A DNA stretch of 8,136 bases from SAR202 cluster bacterium (GTDB lineage: Bacteria; Chloroflexota; Dehalococcoidia; Lucifugimonadales; UBA1123). Positions 1 to 6,863 of this stretch are shown piece after piece. The translations under genes were made by a program, and so were the position numbers. A model generated the notes under the pieces. That model searched no databases and had not been told where the DNA came from. It saw nothing but the letters and a program-made list of their open reading frames with translations. Each line of letters begins with the position of its first letter. Within the stretch, counting starts at the first letter, position 1. The stretch spans positions 1 through 8,136 of the forward strand of contig JASLRP010000553.1 of assembly GCA_030743915.1 (NCBI GenBank), written 5' to 3'.

Positions 1-795
1 CTCGCCAACCTGCGCCGCGCGATTTTTCGCCACTCCAATTTTTCAGGAGCCATTTTCGAGGACGCTGATCTGACTATGGCGACGATAAAGTCAACCCAGT
101 TCGTCCGGGCGGATTTCACCGGAGTGCGCCTTCAAGAGAGCGTCTTCAGCGACTGCGATCTGAGCCAGTGTGTTGGTCTCGACGCTATCGTTCACGCCGG
201 GTTGAGCACCATTGGCACCGATTCGCTGATCAACACCGTGCGGGGAGCCGGCGGCGCGCTCTCGTTTCAGCAGGAGGCATTCTTTATCGGCGCGGGTGTA
301 TCTGCCGCGCTGTTGGAAGATGTGCAAATGCGGGCGGAATCAGAAGCCATGAAACTGTACAAGTCACTCATCTCTTTCGGCGCGGGAGACACCAGGTTTG
401 CCAACAGGCTGTTCCGAGACCTTAAAAAAAGGCAGATCATATGCTGGAAATGCGACGATGCTGGCGTCAGCCATCCCACACAACCCGAAGTCCGAAGCGG
501 GTCGCATAGTTACGACAAGTTGATCGTCATCTGTTCCCAGGACTCGCTCAATCGTGACTCGGTGTTGGATGAGATCGGCACGGCATTGCAAAAGGAACGA
601 CAACTCAAGAGCCACGGAGCGCTGGACACAGACGTGCTTTTCCTGGCCCAGCGTGACAACTACATGCAGTCGGGATGGCGGCACCCCCTCAAAGGGGCGA
701 TGTTGTCCAAATATTCAGCCGATTTCACCAACGAGGACAGCTACAAGCTGCAGATGGCGCTGCTTATCAATGCTCTTCACTACAGCACGAGATAG
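1..795 (+). CDS. Pentapeptide-repeat protein with C-terminal TIR domain (5' end outside window)
   Basis: The frame is open from base 1, so the gene starts upstream; the ATG at 76 lies inside the repeat region and is unlikely to be the true start. Counting residues from base 1, residues 2 to about 60 read as consecutive five-residue repeats (ANLRR AIFRH SNFSG AIFED ADLTM, later ADFTG, CDLSQ), the pattern of a right-handed quadrilateral beta-helix. A linker follows. From about residue 119 there is a TIR-like domain: a strand reading KSLISFGAGD in place of the usual FISYSxxD, then FANRLFRDL, a hydrophobic strand YDKLIVICSQDSL, and the helix VLDEIGTALQKE. Its glutamate (residue 191) sits where NAD-cleaving TIR domains carry their catalytic Glu; the usual Trp before it is absent. 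TIR domains act as NADases or protein-interaction modules, and fusion to pentapeptide repeats is a known bacterial architecture. The role here is unknown; defence or signalling is inference. The stop is TAG at 793-795. Confidence 0.85.
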   Translation, partial: LANLRRAIFRHSNFSGAIFEDADLTMATIKSTQFVRADFTGVRLQESVFSDCDLSQCVGLDAIVHAGLSTIGTDSLINTVRGAGGALSFQQEAFFIGAGVSAALLEDVQMRAESEAMKLYKSLISFGAGDTRFANRLFRDLKKRQIICWKCDDAGVSHPTQPEVRSGSHSYDKLIVICSQDSLNRDSVLDEIGTALQKERQLKSHGALDTDVLFLAQRDNYMQSGWRHPLKGAMLSKYSADFTNEDSYKLQMALLINALHYSTR

Positions 796-909
796 CGCGT
801 CTGGCGGACTGGTTGACATTGATCGGTGAAATGCAGGAACAAGGCGTCCATCATCCAGTCTTTCGGCTCGACGTTTTTGAACATGTGAACTGTCTATGAG
901 GCAGCCGTC

Positions 910-1386
910 CTAACCGCCGTAGAACCAATTAGTCGGCCACATCTCCAGGGGCTTGTCCTCTCGGCGATGGCCCGCATCGACAACTTCGGCGACAAACACG
1001 GTGTGATCACCCAGCGCCACGTTGTCGGACACTTTGCACTCCAGATAGGCATAGACGTCATCCAGAATCGGAGAGCCTGTAGAGCCAGTCGTGAAGGCAT
1101 GGCCGTTTATCTTGTTTCCGTCCACGTTTGTGGGCTTGAAGAAATCCTGGGCCACGTCCTGTTGATCGGCGGACAGGAAATTGATGGCGCAAACGCCCGA
1201 ATTTCCCATGGCGGTATGTAGACCGCTGTCAGCCTTGGCGCCCATCATTACCAGCGGAGGGTCGAAGGAGGCTTGTGACAACCAGTTTACGGTCCCTGCT
1301 ACCACCATGTCGCCTGATTGGGATGTAACGATGTAGAGTCCGTAGGTGATCTGTCTCAGGGCTTGCTTTTTTGCGTCGGAGTTCAT
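910..1386 (-). CDS. Flavin reductase family protein (FMN-binding split barrel)
   Basis: This 158-residue protein has the usual length of a short flavin reductase (HpaC/RutF-like). The N-terminus, LRQITYGLYIVTSQSGD, then AGTVNWLSQASFDPPLVMMG, is the typical split-barrel entry in which a conserved Ser/Gln region and the DPP strand contact FMN. HTAMGNSGVCAINFLS and the later region DHTVFVAEVVDAG complete the fold. Such proteins reduce FMN or FAD with NAD(P)H and hand the reduced flavin to a partner monooxygenase; some are flavoproteins with other roles. The ATG start is supported by an AAGAAGG ribosome binding site seven bases upstream. The stop is TAG at 910-912. The gene is divergent from the FAD oxidoreductase at 1898 and convergent with the TIR gene. 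The LLM-type enzyme at 3506 is a conceivable acceptor of its reduced flavin, but they are not in one operon. Confidence 0.88.
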   Translation of the reverse strand: MNSDAKKQALRQITYGLYIVTSQSGDMVVAGTVNWLSQASFDPPLVMMGAKADSGLHTAMGNSGVCAINFLSADQQDVAQDFFKPTNVDGNKINGHAFTTGSTGSPILDDVYAYLECKVSDNVALGDHTVFVAEVVDAGHRREDKPLEMWPTNWFYGG

Positions 1387-1897
1387 GTCCGGACCTTCTT
1401 TCTAAATCCAAATATTCGTTCAAACGGTCGTCATCGAACCGATTTCGCCAGAAATCAGGAGTGTTATTTCTGACCGCTATCGGCGGCGTTTAGGGAACGG
1501 CTTCGAGATGCGACCTGCGGCATCATCCAGTCGATTGAGATGTCATCGAGTCAGCAGCGCGAAACCGCAATTGTGACCCCGCCTGACTTTGAATAGTTTT
1601 GCCGATTTCCATATCGTCCTCCCCCCGAAACATGGCGATTGGACATTATCGAGTGGCCACGAGTTCCAGCGATGTGAGACCACAACGGACACAGTTAGTC
1701 CGGGTCGATGGCAAATAGTGTACAAATCCCGATAGTTTACGTCAAGAAAGAGCAAAAAAAGCAATTTAGCGTGTATACCATGTCGTTGACTGTGACTGGA
1801 TCTTGGACTAAACTCGGCGTCGATTGACTGGCTGCCCCGAGCTACCAGTTGGCTGGATAGTTATCCTGATGAGTAATGAAAAGGGAGTTACCTTAAT
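1387..1897. other. Divergent intergenic region without a supported gene
   Basis: These 511 bases separate two divergent flavin-enzyme genes. The only longer open frame (1543-1764, minus) has no recognisable motif, no good ribosome binding site and an odd composition, so I do not call it. The right-hand part holds the promoter at 1786-1814 and a 5' leader of about 75 bases for the plus-strand gene. I found no convincing promoter for the minus-strand flavin reductase. Confidence 0.6.
1786..1814 (+). promoter_or_regulatory. Sigma70-type promoter for the FAD oxidoreductase gene
   Basis: TTGACT at 1786-1791 matches the -35 consensus at five of six positions. After exactly 17 bases comes TAAACT at 1809-1814, matching the -10 consensus at four of six. 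Transcription would begin near 1821 and give a leader of about 77 bases. The downstream ATG at 1898 has an AAGGGAG ribosome binding site at 1881-1887, ten bases upstream. Confidence 0.55.
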
Positions 1898-3364
1898 ATG
1901 TGCGCTCAGCGGAAATTGGAGACTGATGTCCTGGTGGTGGGTTCTGGAGCAGTGGGTGTCGCCGCCAGCATTGAGGCGCGAGAGGCCGGCGCATCAGTGA
2001 TTGTAATGGAGAAAGAGGAAACCCTCGGCGGGGCGGCTGTTATCTCTGGCGGCGGGTGCGCGCTGGTTGATACCGTCCTTCAGCGAGAGGCCGGCATCGA
2101 AGATTCCCACGACCTTGCCTTCGAGGATTGGATCAGGCAGGGACAGGGAAAGGCCGACGAGGTTTGGGCGAGATTTTACATCGAGCGCAGCAACGACGCC
2201 CTCTTCGAGTGGGGCAAGGACCGAGGCGTCGAATGGGTAGCCGCCCGTCAAAATGAGGGCAACAGCGTGCCTCGATGGCACCAACCCAAAGGCGGCGGAT
2301 CCGGTATCTGGAACGCTCTCTACAATACGGCCCAGGGCCGGGGTGTCGAAGCCTGGCTGACCAACACTGCCGCAAAAGAGCTGATCGTCGAAGATGGCCG
2401 TGTCGTCGGTGTCGTCGCCGAAGACACCTCATCAGGAGACACCGTTGAGGTCCGGGCAAAAGCGGTCGTCATGGGGAGCGGCGGATTTAATTCCAATCTT
2501 GACAAGGTTCTGGAAGTGCGCCCAGACCTCCGGGAACATCGAATTCTCGAAGGCTCAGGCCGGGGGGACACGGGCGATGGGCACGGCATGATCGAAGCCG
2601 TCGGTGGCACCACAACTCACATGGACGACATCTGGTTCTACGTTTACGCTATCCCAGACCATCTGGATGAAAACGGTAGGCGCGGGTTGGTCATCCGCGG
2701 CGTGCCCGACAACATCTGGGTGAATGCTCAGGGCGCAAGGTTCCACAACGAAGATCTGAGCGGAGGGGGCACCGGCGCTGTGGCCGTGATGGAACAGGAA
2801 CCAGCCTATTGCTGGTCTGTAATGGACAGCACCATGACCGATGGCGTTTCTGTCAGCGACCCTCAATACTACGCTCCCGGCACCTCAACGAATGACCCTG
2901 AAAAGATTAAAGCGCTGCTCCATGAATCACCGCACATCAAGTCAGGCGCGACTTTAGAGGAGTTGGCGTCCGAGATTGGAGTCCCAGCAGACACGTTCAA
3001 CGAGACGGTAAATCGCTACAACAGCGGCATTGACCAGGGTCTGGAGGAAGACCCGGACTTTGGTCGTCCTCTCTCAAGCAGGAAAATGATCCAGAGTCCG
3101 CCTTACTATGCTCTGAACTTCACGCCGCTGGCCAGGAAGAATTTCGGCGGAGTGAAAACCGACCTCCATTGCCAGGCAGTTGACAAGCACTACGTGCCGA
3201 TTCCGGGCCTGTTCGCCGCTGGAGAACTGGCGGGAATGGCCGGAGGCCACATCAATGGCAAGCACGGCCTGGAAGGGACGATGCTCGGCCCATCGCTGTT
3301 CAGCGGTCGCGTTGCTGGCGCCTGGGCCGCCCACGACGCAGGATATGGTGACGGCTTCGAATAA
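1898..3364 (+). CDS. FAD-dependent oxidoreductase, FAD_binding_2 / fumarate reductase flavoprotein-like
   Basis: This is a 488-residue soluble flavoprotein. Residues 10-40 form the FAD-binding Rossmann entry: DVLVVGSGAVG with GxGxxG at 15-20, and the acidic residue that holds the ADP ribose at Glu38 (VIVMEKE). LGGAAVISGGG (43-53) follows as in this superfamily. Around 180-200, AKAVVMGSGGFNSN is the usual second FAD-contact stretch. The C-terminal part has FGGVKTD, then GLFAAGELAGMAGG and LFSGRVAGAWAA, the standard closing FAD motif. Relatives include fumarate and urocanate reductases, 3-ketosteroid dehydrogenases and many uncharacterised dehydrogenases. By my alignment the catalytic arginine of fumarate reductases, in their NRLGG motif, is not conserved here (HGLEG instead), so the substrate is probably not fumarate. 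No signal peptide or heme domain is visible. The ATG start has a good ribosome binding site. A strong terminator follows, so the gene is probably transcribed alone. Confidence 0.9.
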   Translation: MCAQRKLETDVLVVGSGAVGVAASIEAREAGASVIVMEKEETLGGAAVISGGGCALVDTVLQREAGIEDSHDLAFEDWIRQGQGKADEVWARFYIERSNDALFEWGKDRGVEWVAARQNEGNSVPRWHQPKGGGSGIWNALYNTAQGRGVEAWLTNTAAKELIVEDGRVVGVVAEDTSSGDTVEVRAKAVVMGSGGFNSNLDKVLEVRPDLREHRILEGSGRGDTGDGHGMIEAVGGTTTHMDDIWFYVYAIPDHLDENGRRGLVIRGVPDNIWVNAQGARFHNEDLSGGGTGAVAVMEQEPAYCWSVMDSTMTDGVSVSDPQYYAPGTSTNDPEKIKALLHESPHIKSGATLEELASEIGVPADTFNETVNRYNSGIDQGLEEDPDFGRPLSSRKMIQSPPYYALNFTPLARKNFGGVKTDLHCQAVDKHYVPIPGLFAAGELAGMAGGHINGKHGLEGTMLGPSLFSGRVAGAWAAHDAGYGDGFE

Positions 3365-3423
3365 GCCAATCTTTGCTCGCAGGCGGGCAGGCTTGGACAA
3401 GCGGAGCGCTCTAGCATAAAATT

Positions 3424-3454
3424 CGGCCAACAGACGATTGTCTGTTGGCCGTTT
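3424..3454 (+). terminator. Strong hairpin, probable rho-independent terminator
   Basis: The arm CGGCCAACAGAC (3424-3435) pairs perfectly over 12 bp with GTCTGTTGGCCG (3440-3451) across a four-base loop (GATT). Only three Ts follow directly, then a mixed GCATT, so the U tract is weak although the stem is strong. It lies 60 bases after the stop of the FAD oxidoreductase and 52 bases before the LLM gene, separating their transcription at least partly. Confidence 0.75.
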
Positions 3455-3505
3455 GCATTATGGGCACGACCTTGACGGGAAGATCAAAACAAAAAAGGCG
3501 CTGCT

Positions 3506-4441
3506 ATGAAATTCGGATTCTACCTGCCCAGCCACGGAGAGACAGCCCGACGACGGCCATTGATCGAAATCGCCCAAACAGGCGAGCGTCTCGGTTACGA
3601 TTCGATGGTAGTCGGCGACCACATCATGGCTCCGAGAGTCTCGAACTCATCATACCCATATTCTGTGGGCAGTGAAGTCCCGTGGGACGAGAGCGGAGAA
3701 CACCTTGAGCAGTTGACCGAACTGACCTTCGTGGCGGCAGTGACAGAACGCATTCGCCTTGTCCCCAGCGTCATGATCGTCCCGCATCGCAATCCGTTGC
3801 TGGCCGCGAAGATTCTGGCAACGATGGATGTGTTGTCAGAAGGACGGCTGACCCTCGGAGTGGGCGTGGGCTGGCTGGAGGAGGAGTTCGAGGCATTGGA
3901 CACTCCGCCTTTCGCTGACCGAGGGGCGGTGACCAACGAATACATTGAAGCCTTCAAAGAACTCTGGACATCTGACAACCCGACGTATGACGGAAAGTTC
4001 GTGAAGCTGTCCAATATCGAGTTCACGCCCAAGCCGGTTCAGAAACCTCACCCTCCAATCTGGGTCGGTGGGCAGAGCCGACCGGCGATACGACGAGCCG
4101 TGGAGCATGGCAACGCATGGCATCCGGTCGGCGCGACGCCTGCGACTCCGCTGGAACCGGAGAAACTCGCCTCAGACATCGAGTACATGCACGCCCACGC
4201 AGACCGAATAGGGAGGGACCCGTCCGAGGTCGGGGTCGCAATGAAGGCCCCGCTATACGACACCGAGAGCGATTCAGGGCGTGGCCGTCGTCGATTCTCC
4301 GGTCAGCCAGAGCAGATAGCTGAGGACATCCAGACATATTCCGATCTGGGCGTCTCCAATCTGATATTCGACGTTCGCGGCTCAGACTTGAGCCGCATAC
4401 TGGAGCGCATGGCCTGGCTATCGGAGGAGGTCATGTCATAA
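3506..4441 (+). CDS. LLM class flavin/F420-dependent oxidoreductase (luciferase-like)
   Basis: This 311-residue protein has the length and motif order of the bacterial luciferase-like superfamily, closest to the group named after Rv2161c (TIGR03619-type). It has the N-terminal strand MKFGFYLPSHG, then LGYDSMVVGDHI with Asp38-His39, RIRLVPSVMIVPHRNPLLAAK, and the signature SEGRLTLGVGVGWLEEEF. A TIM-barrel strand PPIWVGGQS is followed by an AVEHGNAWHP segment. Members use reduced FMN or coenzyme F420 to oxidise small organic substrates; the cofactor cannot be told from the sequence alone. If FMN, the flavin reductase at 910-1386 could be a partner. The ATG has a short AAGG ribosome binding site seven bases upstream. 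I found no clear promoter between the terminator and this start, so read-through from the upstream gene is possible. Confidence 0.9.
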   Translation: MKFGFYLPSHGETARRRPLIEIAQTGERLGYDSMVVGDHIMAPRVSNSSYPYSVGSEVPWDESGEHLEQLTELTFVAAVTERIRLVPSVMIVPHRNPLLAAKILATMDVLSEGRLTLGVGVGWLEEEFEALDTPPFADRGAVTNEYIEAFKELWTSDNPTYDGKFVKLSNIEFTPKPVQKPHPPIWVGGQSRPAIRRAVEHGNAWHPVGATPATPLEPEKLASDIEYMHAHADRIGRDPSEVGVAMKAPLYDTESDSGRGRRRFSGQPEQIAEDIQTYSDLGVSNLIFDVRGSDLSRILERMAWLSEEVMS

Positions 4442-4578
4442 GTGTAGTTGGGCGCGTCGCATGTCAATGCTTATTGTGGCAATGAGCTAGCATCGAGGGT
4501 GAAAGGAGGTACTCAGAAAATTGACGAGGTGATGCTCGGATTCCGCCCCCCCTTTGGATCGGAAATAACCCTGATACA

Positions 4579-5241
4579 TCAAGCCGCTACCGGAGCGAGT
4601 ATGGAAGGCTGAGTTTCGGTTTCGTCCGTCCCTGCGACCAGAGAAATTGGGCCTCTGTAACCCGCGAAGGGGACCACTCGCCCGTCGTTGAACGTGAAGA
4701 AGGATACAGGGATGAACGCCTCAGAATTTGGCGACGCGCTGACGGCCGTGAGTTCGCCTGCCAAATCGAGTACTGATGAGTTCAATTCATAGATGCTCCT
4801 CAGTATCAGTCCAGAACGCAACGGTTGGCGGTTGTTAAGACCGAATGGAACATCGACATGATTCACGTAGGCATCGGTGCTATAGTCGCTCTGAACCGCG
4901 TATGCCAGCGCGCACAGCGAATATCTGGACATGAAACGGCCGGGTTCTTCGGGATCAGTTGCGATCCCGGAATGAATGTCAAGCTGTTGTCCTACCTGTG
5001 GTCCGAGAATTGTTTTAACCTCGTCTCGCCAAGTGTTGAAAGTTGAAACATCTACAGAATTGACCTGTATTGTAAACGATATGTTGACTTTTCCTGTATT
5101 GTCCTCCTGCAGATTCGCAAAAACCTTGGTATAACCGTTAGACACTTGTCCCTGGATTCCAGCTGTGATCGCAACAGGTCCAACGATTTTGGTTGATGTG
5201 CTACCGACAGGAACGGTCAATCTGTTTTTGACAGTGTTCAA
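4579..5241 (-). CDS. Uncharacterised protein, third member of a tandem paralog trio
   Basis: I do not recognise this 220-residue protein from a named family. It aligns with the two genes upstream of it in transcription order. Residues 51-71 (VNISFTIQV, then STFNTW) match the N-terminal motif of the others. Residues 105-130 (SLCALAYAVQSDY) match the variable hydrophobic middle, and residues 157-187 (LDLAGELTAVSASPNSEAF to FFTFNDG) match the conserved C-terminal block, ending with GPISLVAG. It is the most diverged member and has the only visible cysteine of the three. The start is TTG at 5241-5239: no ATG occurs in frame before residue 104, an in-frame TAG lies seven codons upstream (5262-5260), and GGAAAGAGA sits eight bases before the TTG. 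No signal peptide or transmembrane helix is obvious. It lies 111 bases after the preceding family gene and is convergent with the LLM gene. Confidence 0.78.
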   Translation of the reverse strand: MNTVKNRLTVPVGSTSTKIVGPVAITAGIQGQVSNGYTKVFANLQEDNTGKVNISFTIQVNSVDVSTFNTWRDEVKTILGPQVGQQLDIHSGIATDPEEPGRFMSRYSLCALAYAVQSDYSTDAYVNHVDVPFGLNNRQPLRSGLILRSIYELNSSVLDLAGELTAVSASPNSEAFIPVSFFTFNDGRVVPFAGYRGPISLVAGTDETETQPSILAPVAA

Positions 5242-5352
5242 TGTAATTATCTCTTTCCACTACCGTGCGCAAGAAAATGGGATGCGCTTTATTGATTCCA
5301 ATTGGTCTGCCGCCGACAAGTCATTCTTTCGCTTGCTGATCCAGCCAACCTA

Positions 5353-5943
5353 CTATTCGAGAGGAGTAAGCTGGAGTTTCTGAGTATACGGAGTGTGGAC
5401 TCCGCTCGTGTCTCCCGATGGATCTGCTGCTACTGGCCCCGTCAGATCCACGAACATGAGGACGCTCCCATCGGCGAAGTAGAGTTTTGCGACTCGCGCG
5501 AATACCGATGCGACCGTCGGTTTCATACTGGTGCCGCGCACCTCCAGTTCGGCCGTTAGGCGAACCTTCGTCTTTCTGAGGGCACCAAGAGAGTCGAAAA
5601 ATCTGGCCTGATTCAGCGAACTGGCCTTCACGGTCACATCTTCGACACTCTGATAATGATCATAGTCGCCGTTGCCCACAATGAATCCGAAAGCCCCTAG
5701 TATGCCTCTGGCCATGAAGCCCGCGGCAAAATCATCGAACAAACGCTGCGCTTCTGCGCTGCCAAACCAAGCCTTATTGTCTTGCAGCCACTTTGAGACC
5801 GTCTCAGCGAGAATCACCTCGATGGTGACATCGATGGCAACTCGACTCATGGCGCCTATTTGAACGCTAACCCCAGCATTGGCGAGATGGACGTGACCGC
5901 CCACGATCCGCAGCGATGGTAGAGTCCCCTCATATCCAGCCAT
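5353..5943 (-). CDS. Uncharacterised protein, second member of a tandem paralog trio
   Basis: This 196-residue protein is clearly homologous to the next gene upstream (6089-6712). Residues 23-60 (AGVSVQIGA, VAIDVTIEV, SKWLQDNKAWF) align with AGAQVQKGA, VDITMTIVT and QSWFNEHKSVF there. Residues 126-160 align with residues 138-172 of that protein with 16 identities in 35 by my count, including GxSMxPT, VFA and FADG; PVAADPSGDTSG then matches PIAASQSGSTSD. The middle (72-92, FAAGFMARGILGAFGFIVG) is hydrophobic and glycine-rich, a possible amphipathic or membrane-contacting hairpin. There are no cysteines and no signal peptide. Alternating polar and hydrophobic residues in both conserved parts suggest beta strands. 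The ATG is preceded by a weak GAGAG-type ribosome binding site. I cannot assign a function. Confidence 0.8.
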   Translation of the reverse strand: MAGYEGTLPSLRIVGGHVHLANAGVSVQIGAMSRVAIDVTIEVILAETVSKWLQDNKAWFGSAEAQRLFDDFAAGFMARGILGAFGFIVGNGDYDHYQSVEDVTVKASSLNQARFFDSLGALRKTKVRLTAELEVRGTSMKPTVASVFARVAKLYFADGSVLMFVDLTGPVAADPSGDTSGVHTPYTQKLQLTPLE

Positions 5944-5988
5944 GGATATCTCTCGTCCTTCGTCCTTTATTCCCCGGTTCGTGGGCGA

Positions 5989-6066
5989 TTTCTCGAAGTT
6001 TGGAAATGTTCGCTCACCGCCTCAGCTCGGAATACCTCGATCGAGAAACAGAGTGCAGTGAGCGAA
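5989..6066. repeat. Nested inverted repeats in the gap between the first two paralog genes
   Basis: TTCGCTCAC (6009-6017) is perfectly complementary in inverse to GTGAGCGAA (6058-6066) with 40 bases between them. TTTCTCGA (5989-5996) is likewise inverse to TCGAGAAA (6041-6048), and CTCGATCGAG (6037-6046) is a 10-bp palindrome. The pairings are partly exclusive, so alternative RNA folds are possible. The function is unknown; processing or an intercistronic regulatory structure is inference. Confidence 0.45.
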
Positions 6067-6082
6067 ATCAACGAACGCTCTA

Positions 6083-6098
6083 GGTCAACTAGTTGACC
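6083..6098. repeat. Perfect 16-bp palindrome over a stop codon
   Basis: GGTCAACTAGTTGACC is its own reverse complement. The TAG stop codon of the 207-residue protein gene lies in its centre. In the transcript it could fold into a six-base-pair stem with a CUAG loop. It is not followed by a T run on the minus strand, so it is not a classic terminator. Confidence 0.6.
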
Positions 6099-6712
6099 GC
6101 CACCACGTTCAGTTTGCCAGGCTTCGCTTCTGCATCGCTCGTGCTTCCGCTTTGACTCGCGGCGATGGGATCCGACTGATTCACGACTTGCATACTGGTT
6201 CCATCGGCGAAGGTGATCGTGGAGATCTCAGCGAACACGAAGGCCTCTGTCGGCAGCATGCTGACGCCGGTGATTTGGATATCCCCGGTCACGGACACTT
6301 TCTGTGCTTGCAATTTACTTGCAGATTCGACCACCTGTTTCTCCGAGTCGGTCTGCGTCGTCTCTTGATCTGCGCTCGCGTTCTGGAAGTAGTTCTCGCT
6401 GCTTGACGACTTGGCGCCCCACGCAAAGATGGCGTTCCAACCACTTGCTGAATTGTTCTGGTCCAAGTGTTGTTGGATAGTGCTTTGTTGTGACGCCGTG
6501 AACACACTCTTGTGCTCATTGAACCAACTCTGTGTGGTCTCGACGGTGACGATGGTCATCGTGATATCGACGTGGGCAGTTACGGTCGCGCCTTTTTGCA
6601 CTTGGGCTCCTGCCTTCGTGAGCTGCCCGTAACCGTTGGTATACGTGTAGGTTGTTCCGACCGTGGTTTCCTGGCTTGCTGCAGCGACCGGGACTTTCGT
6701 GAGTGTAGGCAT
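6089..6712 (-). CDS. Uncharacterised Ser/Thr/Gln-rich protein, first member of a tandem paralog trio
   Basis: This 207-residue protein lacks cysteine and is rich in Thr, Ser, Gln and Val. Residues 34-71 hold the family's N-terminal motif (AGAQVQKGATV, VDITMTIVTVETTQSWF). Residues 72-137 are a polar region with many Gln and Ser, interrupted by SGWNAIFAWGA. Residues 138-172 are the conserved C-terminal block (VTGDIQITGVSMLPTEAFVF to ITFADG), followed by DPIAASQSG. The frame stays open upstream to a GTG at 6901 with an AAAGG ahead of it, but I choose the ATG at 6712-6710 because it has a strong AAGGAG eight bases upstream and gives a length and N-terminus like the paralog. It is the first gene of a likely three-gene minus-strand unit and the most strongly initiated. 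The function is unknown; a beta-sandwich-like fold is inference. Confidence 0.8.
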   Translation of the reverse strand: MPTLTKVPVAAASQETTVGTTYTYTNGYGQLTKAGAQVQKGATVTAHVDITMTIVTVETTQSWFNEHKSVFTASQQSTIQQHLDQNNSASGWNAIFAWGAKSSSSENYFQNASADQETTQTDSEKQVVESASKLQAQKVSVTGDIQITGVSMLPTEAFVFAEISTITFADGTSMQVVNQSDPIAASQSGSTSDAEAKPGKLNVVAVN

Positions 6713-6777
6713 TAACTTGTCTCCTTGGGTAGATTCGTGATTTGATTGATCGTCCGTTTGCCGAGAGCTGGTGATTG

Positions 6778-6810
6778 TCAGGTAAATTCGTGTGACATTT
6801 AGTGTCCTCC
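6778..6810 (-). promoter_or_regulatory. Six-codon mini-ORF with strong ribosome binding site in the leader of the paralog unit
   Basis: On the minus strand GGAGG (6810-6806) lies seven bases before an ATG (6798-6796) that opens the reading frame MSHEFT and ends at TGA (6780-6778). This is 65 bases upstream of the ATG of the 207-residue protein gene. The spacing is ideal for initiation, so ribosomes may load here. A leader-peptide role is inference. The alternative is a remnant start site of an older gene copy. Confidence 0.35.
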
Positions 6811-6846
6811 AAAAGATTATTTGGTGCGGGAACTCTGGAAGAATCA

Positions 6847-6860
6847 CTTCAACGTTGAAG
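6847..6860. promoter_or_regulatory. 14-bp palindrome, candidate operator
   Basis: CTTCAACGTTGAAG is a perfect palindrome about 135 bases upstream of the first paralog gene. Its symmetry and position suit a binding site for a dimeric regulator. No regulator gene lies in the window, and no repeated copy was found. Confidence 0.3.
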
Positions 6861-6863
6861 GTG

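Noticed and set aside
1543..1764. 73-codon open frame on the minus strand in the divergent gap
   Set aside because: No recognisable motif, no good ribosome binding site and irregular composition; it lies where promoters and leaders are expected.
4503..4612. Near-perfect Shine-Dalgarno AAGGAGGT on the plus strand followed by a GTG-ATG frame of about 27 codons
   Set aside because: The first start at usual spacing (TTG at 4521) ends after three codons. The GTG-ATG frame is about 18 bases from the site, overlaps the end of the antisense paralog gene and has no protein-like features.
5794..5806. Inverted repeat TGAGAC-C-GTCTCA
   Set aside because: It lies inside the coding sequence of the 196-residue protein and is short enough to arise from codon choice; no regulatory context.
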